Shown piece after piece: positions 35,058 to 46,738 of a stretch of 64,000 nucleotides of DNA. Every line of letters starts with the position of its first letter. Positions within the stretch are counted from its first letter, which is position 1. The notes under the pieces were generated by a model that worked only from the letters and a program-made list of their open reading frames with translations, was not told the origin of the DNA and did no database searches. Origin of the DNA: Vishniacozyma victoriae (lineage: Eukaryota; Basidiomycota; Tremellomycetes; Tremellales; Bulleribasidiaceae); NCBI GenBank assembly GCA_017654735.1, contig JADPYG010000088.1, positions 4,774,001 through 4,838,000 on the forward strand, given 5' to 3'. A program made the position numbers and the translations under genes.

Positions 35058-36394
35058 CTACTGCGCCGTCCCGTTCGTCGTCACTTGTGCAGCAGTGGTC
35101 GTCTCGACTTTCGTCCCCGGTGCCTTCTTGAAGTCCACCTCGGATCTCCCGACTGTTGGTGGACCAAGTGCCCTCCAGGCTTCCAAATGTTCCTTCCTCC
35201 TTTCCAAGCACACTTCCAGTAACGTAGGCCAATAAGTCTCGTGATGATAAGGCAACTATCATCAGCTCAATCCCTCTCGAATGACTCACATCAACATTTC
35301 CTCCACATTCTTTTAGTAGGACATGCGGAGCTACATCACCCATACCCCCCAATTCTTCTGGTGTACAGAATTTGACCTTTGATTTGGTTACTGAATCGAC
35401 AAATGGCCACATAACATTGACGAATGTTCGGACTAGCCATGATAGGTTCATGAAGTAGGAGATGGCGAGGTTTTCGGGGTAGTGATATGATAGGATGTGT
35501 AGTGTTTCTCGTGCGGCCTGATATCAGTATGTATCATAGATGGAAGGGTGGGACGTACGGCTATACTCGTGGGAGGTCCTTCCTTCTTACCGGCAAAGTT
35601 GAATAGGACCATCGTCTGCCTGGATAGTCAGCTGACGTCGCATTCGAGGAGCAGCTAGCTTACGTTTGTCCCTCGGTCATCAAGTCCTTAGCTCTCTCCA
35701 CCATAAATACCTGTATATCAGCTGTGACAAGAAATGAATGACTAAACGCTTACAGCATGAATCGCACGTCTCATTTCCACTGGCGTACGATTCCTAGCGG
35801 GGAAGAAGTATACGATGGGCTGAGCCTGCGGAGTGAAGCCAAGTAAGATGTTCTTCCCATCTCCAGACTATAATCAGTATCCTGTACTGACAATGGCGCG
35901 AGGGAGATTCACCTGCGCACCACAGTCCATCGCCATAGCTTCTACATTATCGATATCGACCGTCCGTCTCCATTTGACTGTATATTCCAGTCTGCTGATC
36001 GCTTCGGTCAAGTTTCTCTTGGTAGCTGATCGTCAGTACGCGGACAAATGAGTTTACTCACCGGTTATATAGCTGGAAACGCCAGGTCAGTATACAACAG
36101 AGCTTGAAGGTGTGATGGACATACCGCATGATGGTCTCCCGCGACTGAGAATCAGCTTACATCCTCATCAAGTGAGCGGTAGAGCTGACATACAAGGAAC
36201 ATCATCTCTCTCTCTGTCAAACCAGCCATCTCCGTAGCATCCTCCTTGATAGGCAACTCATATCCCTCTTTCCCAAAATGCTCCTCTACAGCTTTGACCA
36301 ACTTGGCGTCTTCCTCCGAGATGTTCGTGTGAGGTGTATGTCCCACGTCAGGTGGTGACATGAGGAGTGATTGTACCGTTGAATCGATACCCAT
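35058..36394 (-). CDS. Sec14-like CRAL-TRIO lipid-transfer protein
   Basis: A 330-residue phosphatidylinositol-transfer-type protein. The CRAL-TRIO N helix region is RETIMRYITATKRNLTEAISRLEYTVKWRR. The lipid-binding domain has HYPENLAISYFMNLSWLVRTFVNVMWPFVDSVTKSKVKF, the family gate-helix pattern, followed by TPEELGG. The acidic GKKEGPP segment and length suit the Pdr16/Sfh group. Nine exons (high to low): 36394-36194, 36144-36125, 36072-36062, 36025-35913, 35867-35754, 35710-35664, 35619-35559, 35517-35290 and 35255-35058. Two consecutive exons are just 20 and 11 nt. Frame and the family sequence RYITATKRNL need both. Confidence 0.87.
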
Positions 36395-36819
36395 GTTGAT
36401 AGATGTGATGAAGCAAGAGTTGACCCCCGTTGCTTACCTGTTTCAAGAGGTGGTCGATTAATGTGGAGGTCAATGCGCCAAGAAATCAGTACTAACACGT
36501 GGGTGGTTCCAGTAGTGTGTCTCTGTCCTTGACATTTTCTGCTATGCATTGGATACATACTAGATCGTAGGGCGGAGTACGATAGCTCAATAGCATCTGT
36601 TCAAATCGATATAGATCTTAGTTCTCTATGAAAAGAAGAGGAGGAATACTCGGTGGCTGACGCGATGACTCTACATAATTGACTTGCGCTTTGACTTTGA
36701 TCAATCAACCAACGCAACCCAACCAGGAACAGGGCGTGGTCTCACAGCTAATAACAGTATCGGACATAGCTTCATTGATTCCTCTTTCATACTCTCACTC
36801 TTGATACTACACTAAGACT
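36395..36819. promoter_or_regulatory. Divergent promoter region
   Basis: A 425-bp spacer between the Sec14-like ATG and the plus-strand gene below. A GTAAGC donor-like site just upstream of the Sec14-like ATG (minus strand) hints at a 5' UTR intron. No clear binding motif. Confidence 0.35.
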
Positions 36820-38262
36820 ATGCCGCAATTAACACAACTTGAAGATCAAGAAGAAGAAGCCGAGTGGACAGGTCAAGCCGATGACGATTGGTCTTACCCC
36901 TTGAATGGAGTCATGAATTCCTGGGATCAAGCCTGGGCTGTAGCTGGGTTTATCACTTGGCGACATAACCACCAGAATCTACTTTCTGTCCCCTTTGTCT
37001 ACCATCCGACCCCCTTTCTCCCCGGCGCGACTACAGTCAGCCACTATGGGGCAACCGCAGACCCCGCGACATCGAGGGGACTTCGAACCGCAACGCTTCC
37101 CTCTCTCCCACCTGGTGATGAGTGGGTCATGGTCGACCATTACTGGAGGCACAAGCTGCTTGGTTGGGTGGAAGCGAGGGATATCCCTGGTGGCAGGGAG
37201 GGCAAGTCTCCCTGCGAACCGGTAGGTGTGAGCGCAACGACGATCGAGGTGTCGTTGTTTTTGGCGTGGATGATGCAGTCGGTCGTGCTCTGGCCATGGT
37301 GAGTCTGTCATCAATGACTCGACTGATCATTGTAGCCCTTCGAGCAATACTTTACCGACGATACATCTCAGATCATCTCGGTAGATAGGTACTACCCAGT
37401 ATGGGTAAGTATACACGACAATCAGCTAGGTCGATTAGCGCTGACTCCATAGTACCCGGCCCCTCGCTCCCAAGTCCCAGCTTTAGAAGCCTACGCTGTC
37501 AATACCCGAACTACCTCGATCAATGCCCTCATGTGGCACGACCGAGAATTGTCGAATATCGAAACCGACTACTCTCTCCCTTCGATATATCCACCAAATT
37601 GTAGGCCGTTCTCCGAGATGCCCCAGTACGAAAAAGATCGACTTCGGACTTATTTCGGTTTCAATACTCTTGAACCCGTTCGCCTATCCAGCAGGACGGC
37701 GATTGACAGATACGTCCCACCTCCTTCCCCGCCGGGCTCGTCTGTCCCGTTGCCTCCGCCGGCATCATCGGGAGGTACCCTCCTCGATCAGGTCGACAGG
37801 CCGCCATCGCCACCTTTGTCCGAATCTGGTTCAACTGCGTCCAGCCCGCAATGTCCTACCACCATCGACAAGATTGATCGAGATCAAAGAGGACTGCCGA
37901 TCCGTGGTATGCCTTCCACAAAGGTCAGGATCAAGCCTCTTGACAGTTCGCCAAAGACTGCGGACAGCGTACCAATCAGTGCCGACAAGACCGAGGACGG
38001 CCCTCGAGCAAAGAAGGTCAGGTTCGAGGACCATAGCTCCAACAGCAATGAGCAATGCGAATCGAACGACGCGGCCAAAAGAAAGTATCTTGAAGATATC
38101 GTCAAAGCGCAGATCGACCTGGCTCAGATCTCAGCGAGACTTACCGCCGGACATGGCTCGGGAGAAGGTAGATCGTACATCAAGAGGAACTCAGGCGAGC
38201 TCGATGATGATCAGTCTGACAACGAGGATAATAGGGATATGGACATGGATATAGATGATTGA
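36820..38262 (+). CDS. Hypothetical protein, acidic ends and Pro-rich middle
   Basis: Unrecognised. The start is clear (MPQLTQLEDQEEEAEWTGQADDDW, SYPLNGVMNSWDQAWAV). The last two exons are clear: 37336-37404 (PFEQYFTDDTSQIISVDRYYPVW) and 37453-38262, which runs through YEKDRLRTYFGFNTLEPVRL, a Pro/Ser-rich stretch, RAKKVRFEDHS and a C-terminus of Asp/Met/Ile. A well-placed donor at 37302 (ATG-GTGAGT) joins a frame reading RGVVVFGVDDAVGRALAM, which differs from the frame of the first exon. So at least one further intron lies in about 36940-37200; a candidate is 37114-37157, which restores frame. An SMN-like W-rich start was considered but there is no YG box. Confidence 0.6.
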
Positions 38263-38886
38263 GAAGATGAATAAAGTTGTATCTAGGTGGGAGGATCTTG
38301 AGATTTCAGGGTCGCATTCGGGCGCGTCGACTGATGTTGCTGACTCCATAGACTGATTTGTGCTTGATGAATTGCATTACTATATGATGGATCGAGCTAG
38401 ATGGTGATGACAGATGAAAAGCAGCTCTACCACCAAGTCAATGTACACTATCACCAATCAATAGGTAGGTCGCGTCGCGTCGATCTAATCTCGACAGCGC
38501 GTGTTCAGGACCCAACCTGACATACCCCACCGGATGGTCATCTCGACAAACTGTCCACCCAATGCCGCGGACCTGAACCTGGATCAAACAACAGATTATG
38601 ACCATGGGATTCAGCGAGACGAAATGGGAAGTCGTCTGCTTCGAGATTAAAGTTCAGACGATCAGATATGCTTCATACTTCCCAAGGTGGCTGTTAACAC
38701 GAGACAAACACGACACGATACGAACTTCGACCTTGACTTGACTTGAATATGATTTTGACGCTTTCGTTCATGATTGCTACGATACACGAAGACGGATACC
38801 GCATCGAGCTCGTATAACTAGGTGACTGCTACCGGATCCGACGAAGACGGTGTGAAAGTGATTAAGATTGGGCTGAAATTTGAGAC
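38263..38886. other. Intergenic region
   Basis: A 624-bp spacer between two plus-strand genes. It has a GGTCGCGTCGCGTCG run near 38468 and several TCGAC repeats, but no gene or RNA that I can support. Confidence 0.35.
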
Positions 38887-41475
38887 ATGATGACTGAGCC
38901 TGAAAGATCGTAAGTTCATATGATATGCTAGACCTATCTTCTCGTTCTTTCACTACAGAAGAATTGACTTGATAGTATGATGTACTCTACCCCTACCCTC
39001 GATCGCCGACCACGACCTCCCGGATCGGTCCCACGCCGAAACGTCTCTAATGGCAATACCAATTCGCCCGCTTCAAGCTCAAGCTCAACCGAGACGCCGT
39101 TGAGTAGACAACTTTATACTCGTAAACTACACTCTACGCCTGCCATGGAGAACGCGGGAGGGAAGGAGGTGTTGGGATTGGGACTATCATCTTCATTTGC
39201 TTCCCAATCGACCTCGACCATTACCAAAGACGGGACTGGTCATGACATCGCTCAACCAACCCCTCCTCCTCCTCCTTACGGACCTGTCCCAGTTTCGCTT
39301 GGACCCCTATCGACTCCCCCGACTCAGGATATCGACAACCCCCTCGACAATGAAGACGAATCAACACATGAAGAAGATGAAGAAGAGGAACGACGAGCGA
39401 GAGCGGCCGATCTAGCGAAATCTCTCGGATTGGCACTACTCAGTCCAACTAAATTGTCTACCGATGAGAATGTGGAAGATGGACTGGATGCAGAGGAGAT
39501 TAGGAAACAATTGGTACAGATGAAAAGACGTTTGAAAGTCAGGGATCATGGCATGTCGTCTTCTTATGAATCTGGCTAATGGATAGAACTAGTCATGGCT
39601 GCCCAAGCTGCTGATTACTTGTTGAGACAGCACGAAGAGCTTGTCTCAGCGTTGCCCTCACACGTTAAAGATCGTTTACCTCAACTCCAGAATCTTAACA
39701 CCCCTCGTCAATCCCTACCATGCCAGGAAACTGGGCGCATCTTCGACCAAACTTCATCACCGTCTTCGCCAGTCTTGGACCGGACTTCATACAACCAATC
39801 CTCACCCAACTCCTCTCCCTCTCGTTCACCTGGAAAGAAGCTCTTCCGTACAGTTCGCAACAACGACACGTCAAAGCCATTCCCACACCATCACCACAAA
39901 CAAGCTCGAAACATTTTCTCCACCCCCTCTCGCCCCACATTCGCCGAGACCATCCAACAAGAATCGGACGAACGCCTCGTCCTTCTCGAACGAGCTTTAT
40001 GTGAATCAAGAGAGAATGAAGAAGTTCAACGGAAATTAGCTGCTAGGCTCAAGCGGGATTTCGAGAAACTTCAAAGGGATTTCGAGCATGCCGAACAGAC
40101 CATGGCCGAGCAAGTGGAAGAGCGGCCAAAAGCGAGGAGTATGAATTCGACATCTAGTATTGAATCTGTGACTAGCTCTCAATTCGATTCTTGGGCTTGG
40201 AAACAGACTTTAAATCCTGATGGAGAAGAGGGTCTAAGGCGGGTATTGAGACCTAAAGCTACAAGGGTCAAATTGAGGATCAAGCCCAAGAAGGTTGATA
40301 GGGAACAGTTGGATACGAGGGATGAGGATGATTCAGCTTGGGGATTGACAAAATTTCCTTCCTTCCCTGGAGAAGCTGGACCGTCGATAGGAGATAGGTT
40401 GACGAGATTACCCCCTCGGCCGACGTTTAATAGACTCAAGGCCAAACTTCGACAACCTTCACCTACAAAGGCTTCTCGACATGCTGTTTCAGCGTCCGAT
40501 GACGATATCCCCGTTCCCTCACGAAGAGCCGAGACCCCACGATCATCTCGCGGCAGACTCTCTAGGCCTGGGATATCGAATGAAACATTCCGGTCAAGGT
40601 CAAGGTCTACCTCCACCCACCGGATTCGAAATTCGCCTTCCCGCAATACCGGTACTTCTTCGAGGCATCAAACCCCACTTCGTGGTCGATACGATAGTAT
40701 CTCGAGTCAACTTGCTTCAGTCCGTAAATTCGTCTCAGAAAGCGTCCGATCTGTAGGGCTCAACGGCTCGAGGTCACTGGGTAGTGAGCTCGGAAGCGAG
40801 TATGGTGATCACGACCATACCTCTGAAGATTCCGAGCCGACCAGGGAAGAGCAGGATGGCAAGGACCTTTGGGAGGATGAAGACCCCACCGGTTCGGATG
40901 GTACAGATGGCCCTTTCAGTCGGATCCCTGCAAACGCTTCCAGCGGTCTTTCGTCTCTCGCCATGGCTTTGTCTTGCTCTCCCGTTTCAAAGGTCAAGAC
41001 CCCTCGACGATCACCAACCCGCTCGCCTGTTGATGATTCCGATCCTGGCTCGTATAGGCCTAAAAAGGGAAGAAGGAATTGGATAAGACCATTACTTCTC
41101 TCTCAACGATACGATACGAGACCAGCCATGTATCCACGATCAAGTTCCGATGGGACTGTCGCTTTGGCTCATCGTCGACAGAGATCGAACAAAGAGGAAT
41201 TGTATGATCTCGTCAAGGAGATTTCTACGAGGAATGAGGCAGAGAGGAGATTGGAATTGTATAGTCCTCCTGCGAGATTGGTCAATGATTTGATCATTTT
41301 ACTATCTATTTTGCTGGAGTGGATCGAGATGTTTGTTGTTATTGTTTATCGAGTTTCGGTGGCTGTCAAGTATGGCCGGGAATCAATCTTGTAAGTTCCA
41401 GGCATACTTCTTAGGGAGATGCTGACGAGTAGTCGGACTTGGAGACAGGGAAGGAATAAGCGATATTATCTGTAG
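38887..41475 (+). CDS. Coiled-coil protein with C-terminal hydrophobic segment
   Basis: An 807-residue unrecognised protein. Exons are 38887-38909, 38976-39529, 39587-41390 and 41433-41475. The 23-nt first exon adds MMTEPERS before a second ATG. The donor at 39530 (GTTTGA) is weak, but using it joins EEIRKQLVQMKRQLVMAAQAADYLLRQHEEL into one continuous coiled coil. A second coil (ERLVLLERALCESRENEEVQRKLAARLKRDFEKLQRDFEHAEQ) follows. The middle is Ser/Arg/Pro-rich with many SPxR and RRxS sites. Near the C-terminus, LVNDLIILLSILLEWIEMFVVIVYRVSV is long enough for one or two membrane spans, ahead of a basic tail. It could be a membrane-anchored cytoskeletal or organelle-tethering protein; this is inference. 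Confidence 0.75.
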
Positions 41476-41678
41476 ATTATTGATGTGTTTTGACTGTATC
41501 GATTTTGGGTTGTAGAGTATAGTGTGTTACGACGTTTGATGGTTTATAATGATGAATGATTCTTTTTACGCGCTTCCTTGTGAAACCAAGACTACATCGA
41601 CACAACATGAGCAGTACAACCTGCTATAATGTACAATAATTTCACCGTCTTCTCGAACGTCAATCTACAGGAGATACC

Positions 41679-44600
41679 TCAAGGCCCATATTGACCACTC
41701 CCTCCTGCTCTACCATCCCACTCCTGGCCCTGACCCTGACCTTGCTGACCCAACAAGGCAGTAAAATCCCCCATATCAAAACTGAAATTATTGATATCAA
41801 ATCCAAATCCAAAATCCCCACCTGTATCATTCATGGAACCGAGATCCATCTCTCCTTCAAGACTTGTATTCATGTTCATTGCCATAGCCATGAAATCATA
41901 GTTTACTTCATTTGTGTCGTTCTGGACTTGATTTTGGGCATATGGGATTTTGAACTCGTTTGAATGATTGGCAGGACCAGGATGAGGCCCATTCAGGGAG
42001 GTGGCGACATCTTCGACCGCTTCGTCAAACGATGACAAGGGGAGTGGTAATCCTGGATCGAGTGGCAGTGAGCTACATTCGTTCGCGCTTGTTCGTAAAC
42101 TATGAGCCCGACCACGTAGTTTCGCTTGTTCCATGAAATGCGTGTCGGGGGTGACTGGCAGACCTCTACTAGAGGTTCGAGGGGAGGATGAAGAAGATGA
42201 AGCGAGGACGTGGGAGATGTTTTCGATTGAGCCTTGAGGGATAGATTTGAGGGAACCAGGTAGGTAATCTGGGTCCATGAGCTCCTTTGGCCCACAACTA
42301 TCATCAGCTGATGTCGACGAGGGAAGACTTACTTGAACATATCCGGATGACTGAGCCCTGCATTTGTATTCTCAAGGGTCTCGTCCAACATCTTGATTTG
42401 ACGTTGTCCCACTGGATATCGCTCTGCGTACTGAGACATTGCCATTCTGACCATCAGTTCTCATCTCGGCTAATGAGCGTACCTGAACACTTGGACTTCT
42501 GATCTGAATACTGCAACAGATACAGTATCGCCCGTCTCGCTCGCTGCGACGATGAATCGACAAAGTGCACCGGATGCTACTCCCCAGCAAAATGCGCAGA
42601 CATGGGGGAGGAGTGTCACTACGTTTCAGCTCGGTTACACTTTGAGACGTACGATCAAAGGAGGTAGCGGTGATATCGTATAGCAGCGACAGAGAAGCTC
42701 TGATGGCGGTCAAAGACATTCTCGCGAGGTCCGTCCTCCAGGTATCTTTGGTAATCAGTGGTTCACCCAGCATTATCGTCATACTGCCATCAGCTCCCAT
42801 CTGTCATGACTTGAGATGGCGTACACGTGGGTCATCATGATAGCAGCTAGAGCTTCGACATCAGGAGCACCTTCCCCAAGGTCCTGGGTTGGACGACGGA
42901 ATTTTGGTGGGAAAGATAGCCTGAACGAGTTGATCTGGGATAACAGTAAATGCACTCGGACGTCGTTTGTGTATTTCCTGACAGTCAGCAGGGTCTCGGG
43001 GGAGGGGCTTACGAGACTGAATGTGCGGTACGCGAGTAGGCTCGGAAGAACGAATTCATCTCGGTCACAAGTCTGATTGCTTTGATATAGAAGACCAGCG
43101 ACTGATATCAGCGTTTTCCAACACGTTGCAGGGGAACTCACATCCATATGTCTATCGGGATCTACGAGTCAGCTATCAGGACCTCGAGACTTCGAGCGAT
43201 GCATGTGTGAGCTTACGATATGAATAGAAATCAGGGGAACTTGAGATCAGTCAGATGTTCGATCACATGTCACATTACTTACTGGAAGTTCTGCACTCCA
43301 TCTAAATCTCCCCATCCACGATCAAAGGTGGTTTGTAGAACAGGCAATTCGGCGGTAATCTCGGCGTCTGGTAAACTCTGCTTATCAGCTCAATCGCGAC
43401 GACGGACATACGGGAGACCAGCATGTTGATAGTGTCACTGATCTTTCCAGTAGGTAGACCATCCTAAATGTCAGTAATACTCCCTCAGGGACGACTCACC
43501 ACCAGGTCCTATCCCTGCATGCCTGTTCCAGGGCGTCTCTTGCTGGTTCCATGATGACATGGGCACCAGTCATGAGACCATCCATTGGTAATTCTGTTCG
43601 TCAGCCTCTGACGAGTGAGTGGGACGCACTGGATGATTCGTTAAGTCGAGTGGGGACTGCTAAACGCATCGCACTTCCCGACATCATCCATAAATCCGTC
43701 CACCTACGTATTAGCAAAGTCGTGGATGAGACTCACCAAGCATTATACTGATCTACAGTCGTAGTAATCACCTGAGCTATCTCGTCAGCTAGCTCATTAA
43801 TCTGACATACCTTGTATACACTCCAAAAACTTCTCTCCTCGATCAAGATGATGCGACATTGAAGACATTGCTTTTCTCCTATGCCATAATTGAAATCTCG
43901 CGAATGCTGAAGAGCCAGAAACGGGGGCTTCGGCAGTATGGAATGCTCCCAGTGGGAAAGTCCGGTCTTGAACTTTCGGCGTTTCAAAGTCGTGTTCCGG
44001 GTGATATATGCTGGATGAAGGAGTCCCCGTGGGAAAATATCGTTTGGTCGCTAGGTCTTCTACTGGGAGGTGGTTTGCTGTTATTGCTAGGATACTGTGG
44101 AGTAGTGGTCGGGCCTGATGTCAGAACTTGAAAAGATGGGTAAAGATGGGTTACGTACTGGGAACTTCCAGTGAGTTGGTGGGAGCTGAAGGTTCGCCTT
44201 GAATGTGGATTTATGTAGCATTTTGGGGATGAGGGGTACTCGATCGAAAAAGACCCCGACTACATGCTCGATCACTTCAAGGGAGGGTAGATCGATAGGC
44301 CATCTACACTCAGCGATATTCTCAGGTGGATCCCTAGACTCACTTTGGCCAAACAAGAGGCAAGGCCCCACTCTCCTGTGTGCGTTCCCAAGGACAATCA
44401 TCATTCCCCATAATCGAGGGCCCAGTCCATTCATCCTCGCCAGGCGTAATACTCAATACTTTCGTAACACCATTCCGATGTGGTGATATCCCTCTAGGCG
44501 CTATTGACCTCGATAAATCCCTTCGACCCAAAGCTCTCTCGTAATCGGCTATCATCAGCATTGCGAAATGATGGGACTTACCAATCTTTCCTTCCAATTC

Positions 44601-44951
44601 TGCCATCTTTGCTCTCTTTGCTGATGAATTTGGATCTTCGAGATCATCGTACCTCCTCCTCTCGCGACGGGGGGCGTCCCAGGTACATTCTAGTACTTTT
44701 GGCTTGGATGCGTTTGCTTGTCTATTGTTGTGTCGTTGGCAGTTTGTACAGGTTGGCTTGGTCGCGTCGCATTTCTGTTTCGTCAGCTTAGAATTTCATC
44801 GGTGATATGGCTGCTTTACCAGTTTGCGTTTACTAGGTCATCAGCTTAGAATATATAGGTCAAAACGTGGGACTTACCGGCACTGATGACATGCTGAGTT
44901 TCTTGCGAGGACTCGCGGGACTGATCCCGAGCCTTCTTCCTCTGAGGACAT
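41679..44951 (-). CDS. Zn2Cys6 fungal-specific transcription factor
   Basis: A nuclear binuclear-zinc-cluster regulator with the fungal transcription-factor middle homology region. The DNA-binding motif reads ACHQCRKRKLKCDATKPTCTNCQRHN with a late sixth Cys in LECTWDAPRR. The middle region starts VIEHVVGVFFDRVPLIPKMLHKSTF and PLLHSILAITANH. The C-terminus is Gln/Gly/Met/Asp-rich, suggesting an activation domain. I trace 19 exons, the first three being 44951-44878, 44832-44820 and 44774-44582. Exon 2 is only 13 nt and codes the KRKL of the zinc cluster. Two more small exons of about 23 and 20 nt fall in the region 43145-43235, and one intron (about 43585-43620) is only 36 nt. The start ATG gives MSSEEEGSGSVPR. 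Target genes are unknown. Confidence 0.87.
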
Positions 44952-45497
44952 GTTCGAGATACTTCAGTGTGGTTTCACGAACTTGATGGCTGGCCTGAGG
45001 GGTATGTGTTGTCGAAATGATGGCTAGTCCTCTGTGCACTGATATACTTATGATAGAGCGGCAATCAATGATGCTGCGCAGAATTGCGGGCATCTAAAAC
45101 ATCGCCGGCGGGCCTCCACACATGATATACAACGTGCCTGCCTTAGGCGCACTGGAAGCTGGTGCTGATAGGCGCTACGGCTCATTGCGACGCAAAGACC
45201 TCACTTGTCCTTGACCTTCGACCTTCACCCTCAAGATGGGTCTAAGGTTCGTCTGCTTGCGAATGATGTCTAAGCAAGCACACTTCTGAAAGAGGAAGAT
45301 ATCACGATGTTCTGGGGCCAGGGCCAGACAAGCCAGATCCTCTGCCAACGCGATCCCTTGTGGGGTAGGTTGATATACTGTACAGAGCTGTCTTTGGATG
45401 CTCGAGCCTGGTCTCGTTCCATGGATGAAGACTTGATCAGTCTGATGACCCATGTAAAGTAAATCCGAATCCATGCTAAATCCTACACTACAAACCT
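44952..45497. other. Intergenic region
   Basis: A 546-bp spacer between two minus-strand genes, serving as promoter of the zinc-cluster factor and 3' flank of the complex I gene. An open frame at 45175-45570 is not supported. No motif recognised. Confidence 0.35.
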
Positions 45498-46268
45498 CTA
45501 CTTGTACCCGATCATGGGGAAGTACGCATCCTTTGCACTTGGAATCTCGTCTCCGGGTTGAGGAACCCATCTCTTCCCTGGTGGAGTTGGCGGTAGTCCC
45601 GATCCATTTCCGGCTCCAGTCTGAATACCAGCTCCCATGAATGACTGTCCGGCAGGTAGCTTGTTGATGACGGATGCGAGTGATGGTACTGAAGATACGA
45701 TTCCAGTTTCGGGGATCTCGGCTGTTGCTGGAAGACCAGACGAGTTCATAGGTGTAGGAGCGGCTTTGGGCTCGGGTAGAGCTGCGATAGATGGGGATGC
45801 GAGGAGGAGGGATGATAAGTGGTCTTGCGTGATTGTTGATGTTTGGGGATACATGCGACGCGAGTCTCGCTTGTAGTACTGGATGTCAGCTCACGAGCCT
45901 ACGAGGTTTAGAATAGCTTACAGGGTTGAAAGCTGGATCACTAGCTTTGGTGGCTGGAGTTGCCTGGAGCTCGGTTCTAGATGCGGGTTGAGGATATCGG
46001 TGCTTCTCGGGTATGGGTAGACCCGAAGAGATTTCGGGATTGACTGGCATTCAGCTTAGGCCCCGACCGGATTGTAAAAGCTAGCTTACCGACTACAGCA
46101 TGTCTAAACTTCTTCCAGAAACCCTAGCATTGTCAGTATGTTTCACCAAAGTCATGAGCGGCTTAAGCGATTTACCGTTGCCTCGTGATGGTATTGGGTG
46201 TGGTCTGAGGACATTGGTTTTGGCTTTGTAGCCTGTGCCGCGTTTCGAAGTACCGTTGTTGCCCTCAT
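45498..46268 (-). CDS. NADH:ubiquinone oxidoreductase 21 kDa subunit (fungal complex I)
   Basis: A 209-residue accessory subunit of mitochondrial complex I. The family core is HHEATGFWKKFRHAVVVNPEISSGLP near residues 27-52, then NPYYKRDSRRMYPQ near 84-97, matching the Neurospora 21.3 kDa type. Exons (high to low): 46268-46176, 46123-46090, 46043-45922 and 45878-45498. The first ATG adds a basic leader (MRATTVLRNAAQATKPKP) that looks like an import presequence; a second ATG (MSSDHTQ) 18 codons later is the start used by shorter homologs. The C-terminal half is Pro/Ser/Gly-rich. It ends in a GYK tail. Confidence 0.8.
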
Positions 46269-46738
46269 CGTTATGTGTGGATGGTGATATACGTGTCTAG
46301 AGGATAGTATACCTGTAATGGACCACTTAGAATGAGCTCAACAGTCAGTCCATCGGAATCAATCGGATTATCAAGATAGCACGTGGCTGTGGCACCCTTT
46401 TGCATCGGAGACCCCATACCCACCTTCATTGCCACCTCCACCTTGGCGCTGAATCTACTTTACTTGGGATGGCACTGTCTCAACCTATTCACCTTGTAAA
46501 ACATAGTGAGATCTCACCGGATCATCGGGCATGACTCAATTGGACATCAAGTTCCATATCACGACTCGACTGGCGTACCCTTTCGGCACTGACAGGCTCC
46601 GGACTGAACCCGTCGCGGAAATAATCAGAATCACTATGAAGTCATAGACTGTCGAGCTATACATAATATGGCTATTCAAGCAACAACACAAATTCATCCT
46701 CTTGGTACCAGTAACATACTACCCTACACTCTTCAACA
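46269..46738. promoter_or_regulatory. Divergent promoter of complex I subunit and FAB1-like genes
   Basis: A 470-bp spacer between two ATGs. CAACAACACAAATTCATC-type leader lies before the plus-strand ATG. No specific site assigned. Confidence 0.35.

Noticed and set aside
37523..38254. 243-codon plus-strand frame overlapping the last exon of the gene at 36820
   Set aside because: Same length as the real frame but Arg/Ser/His-rich with no natural start; the other frame continues properly across a good splice junction.
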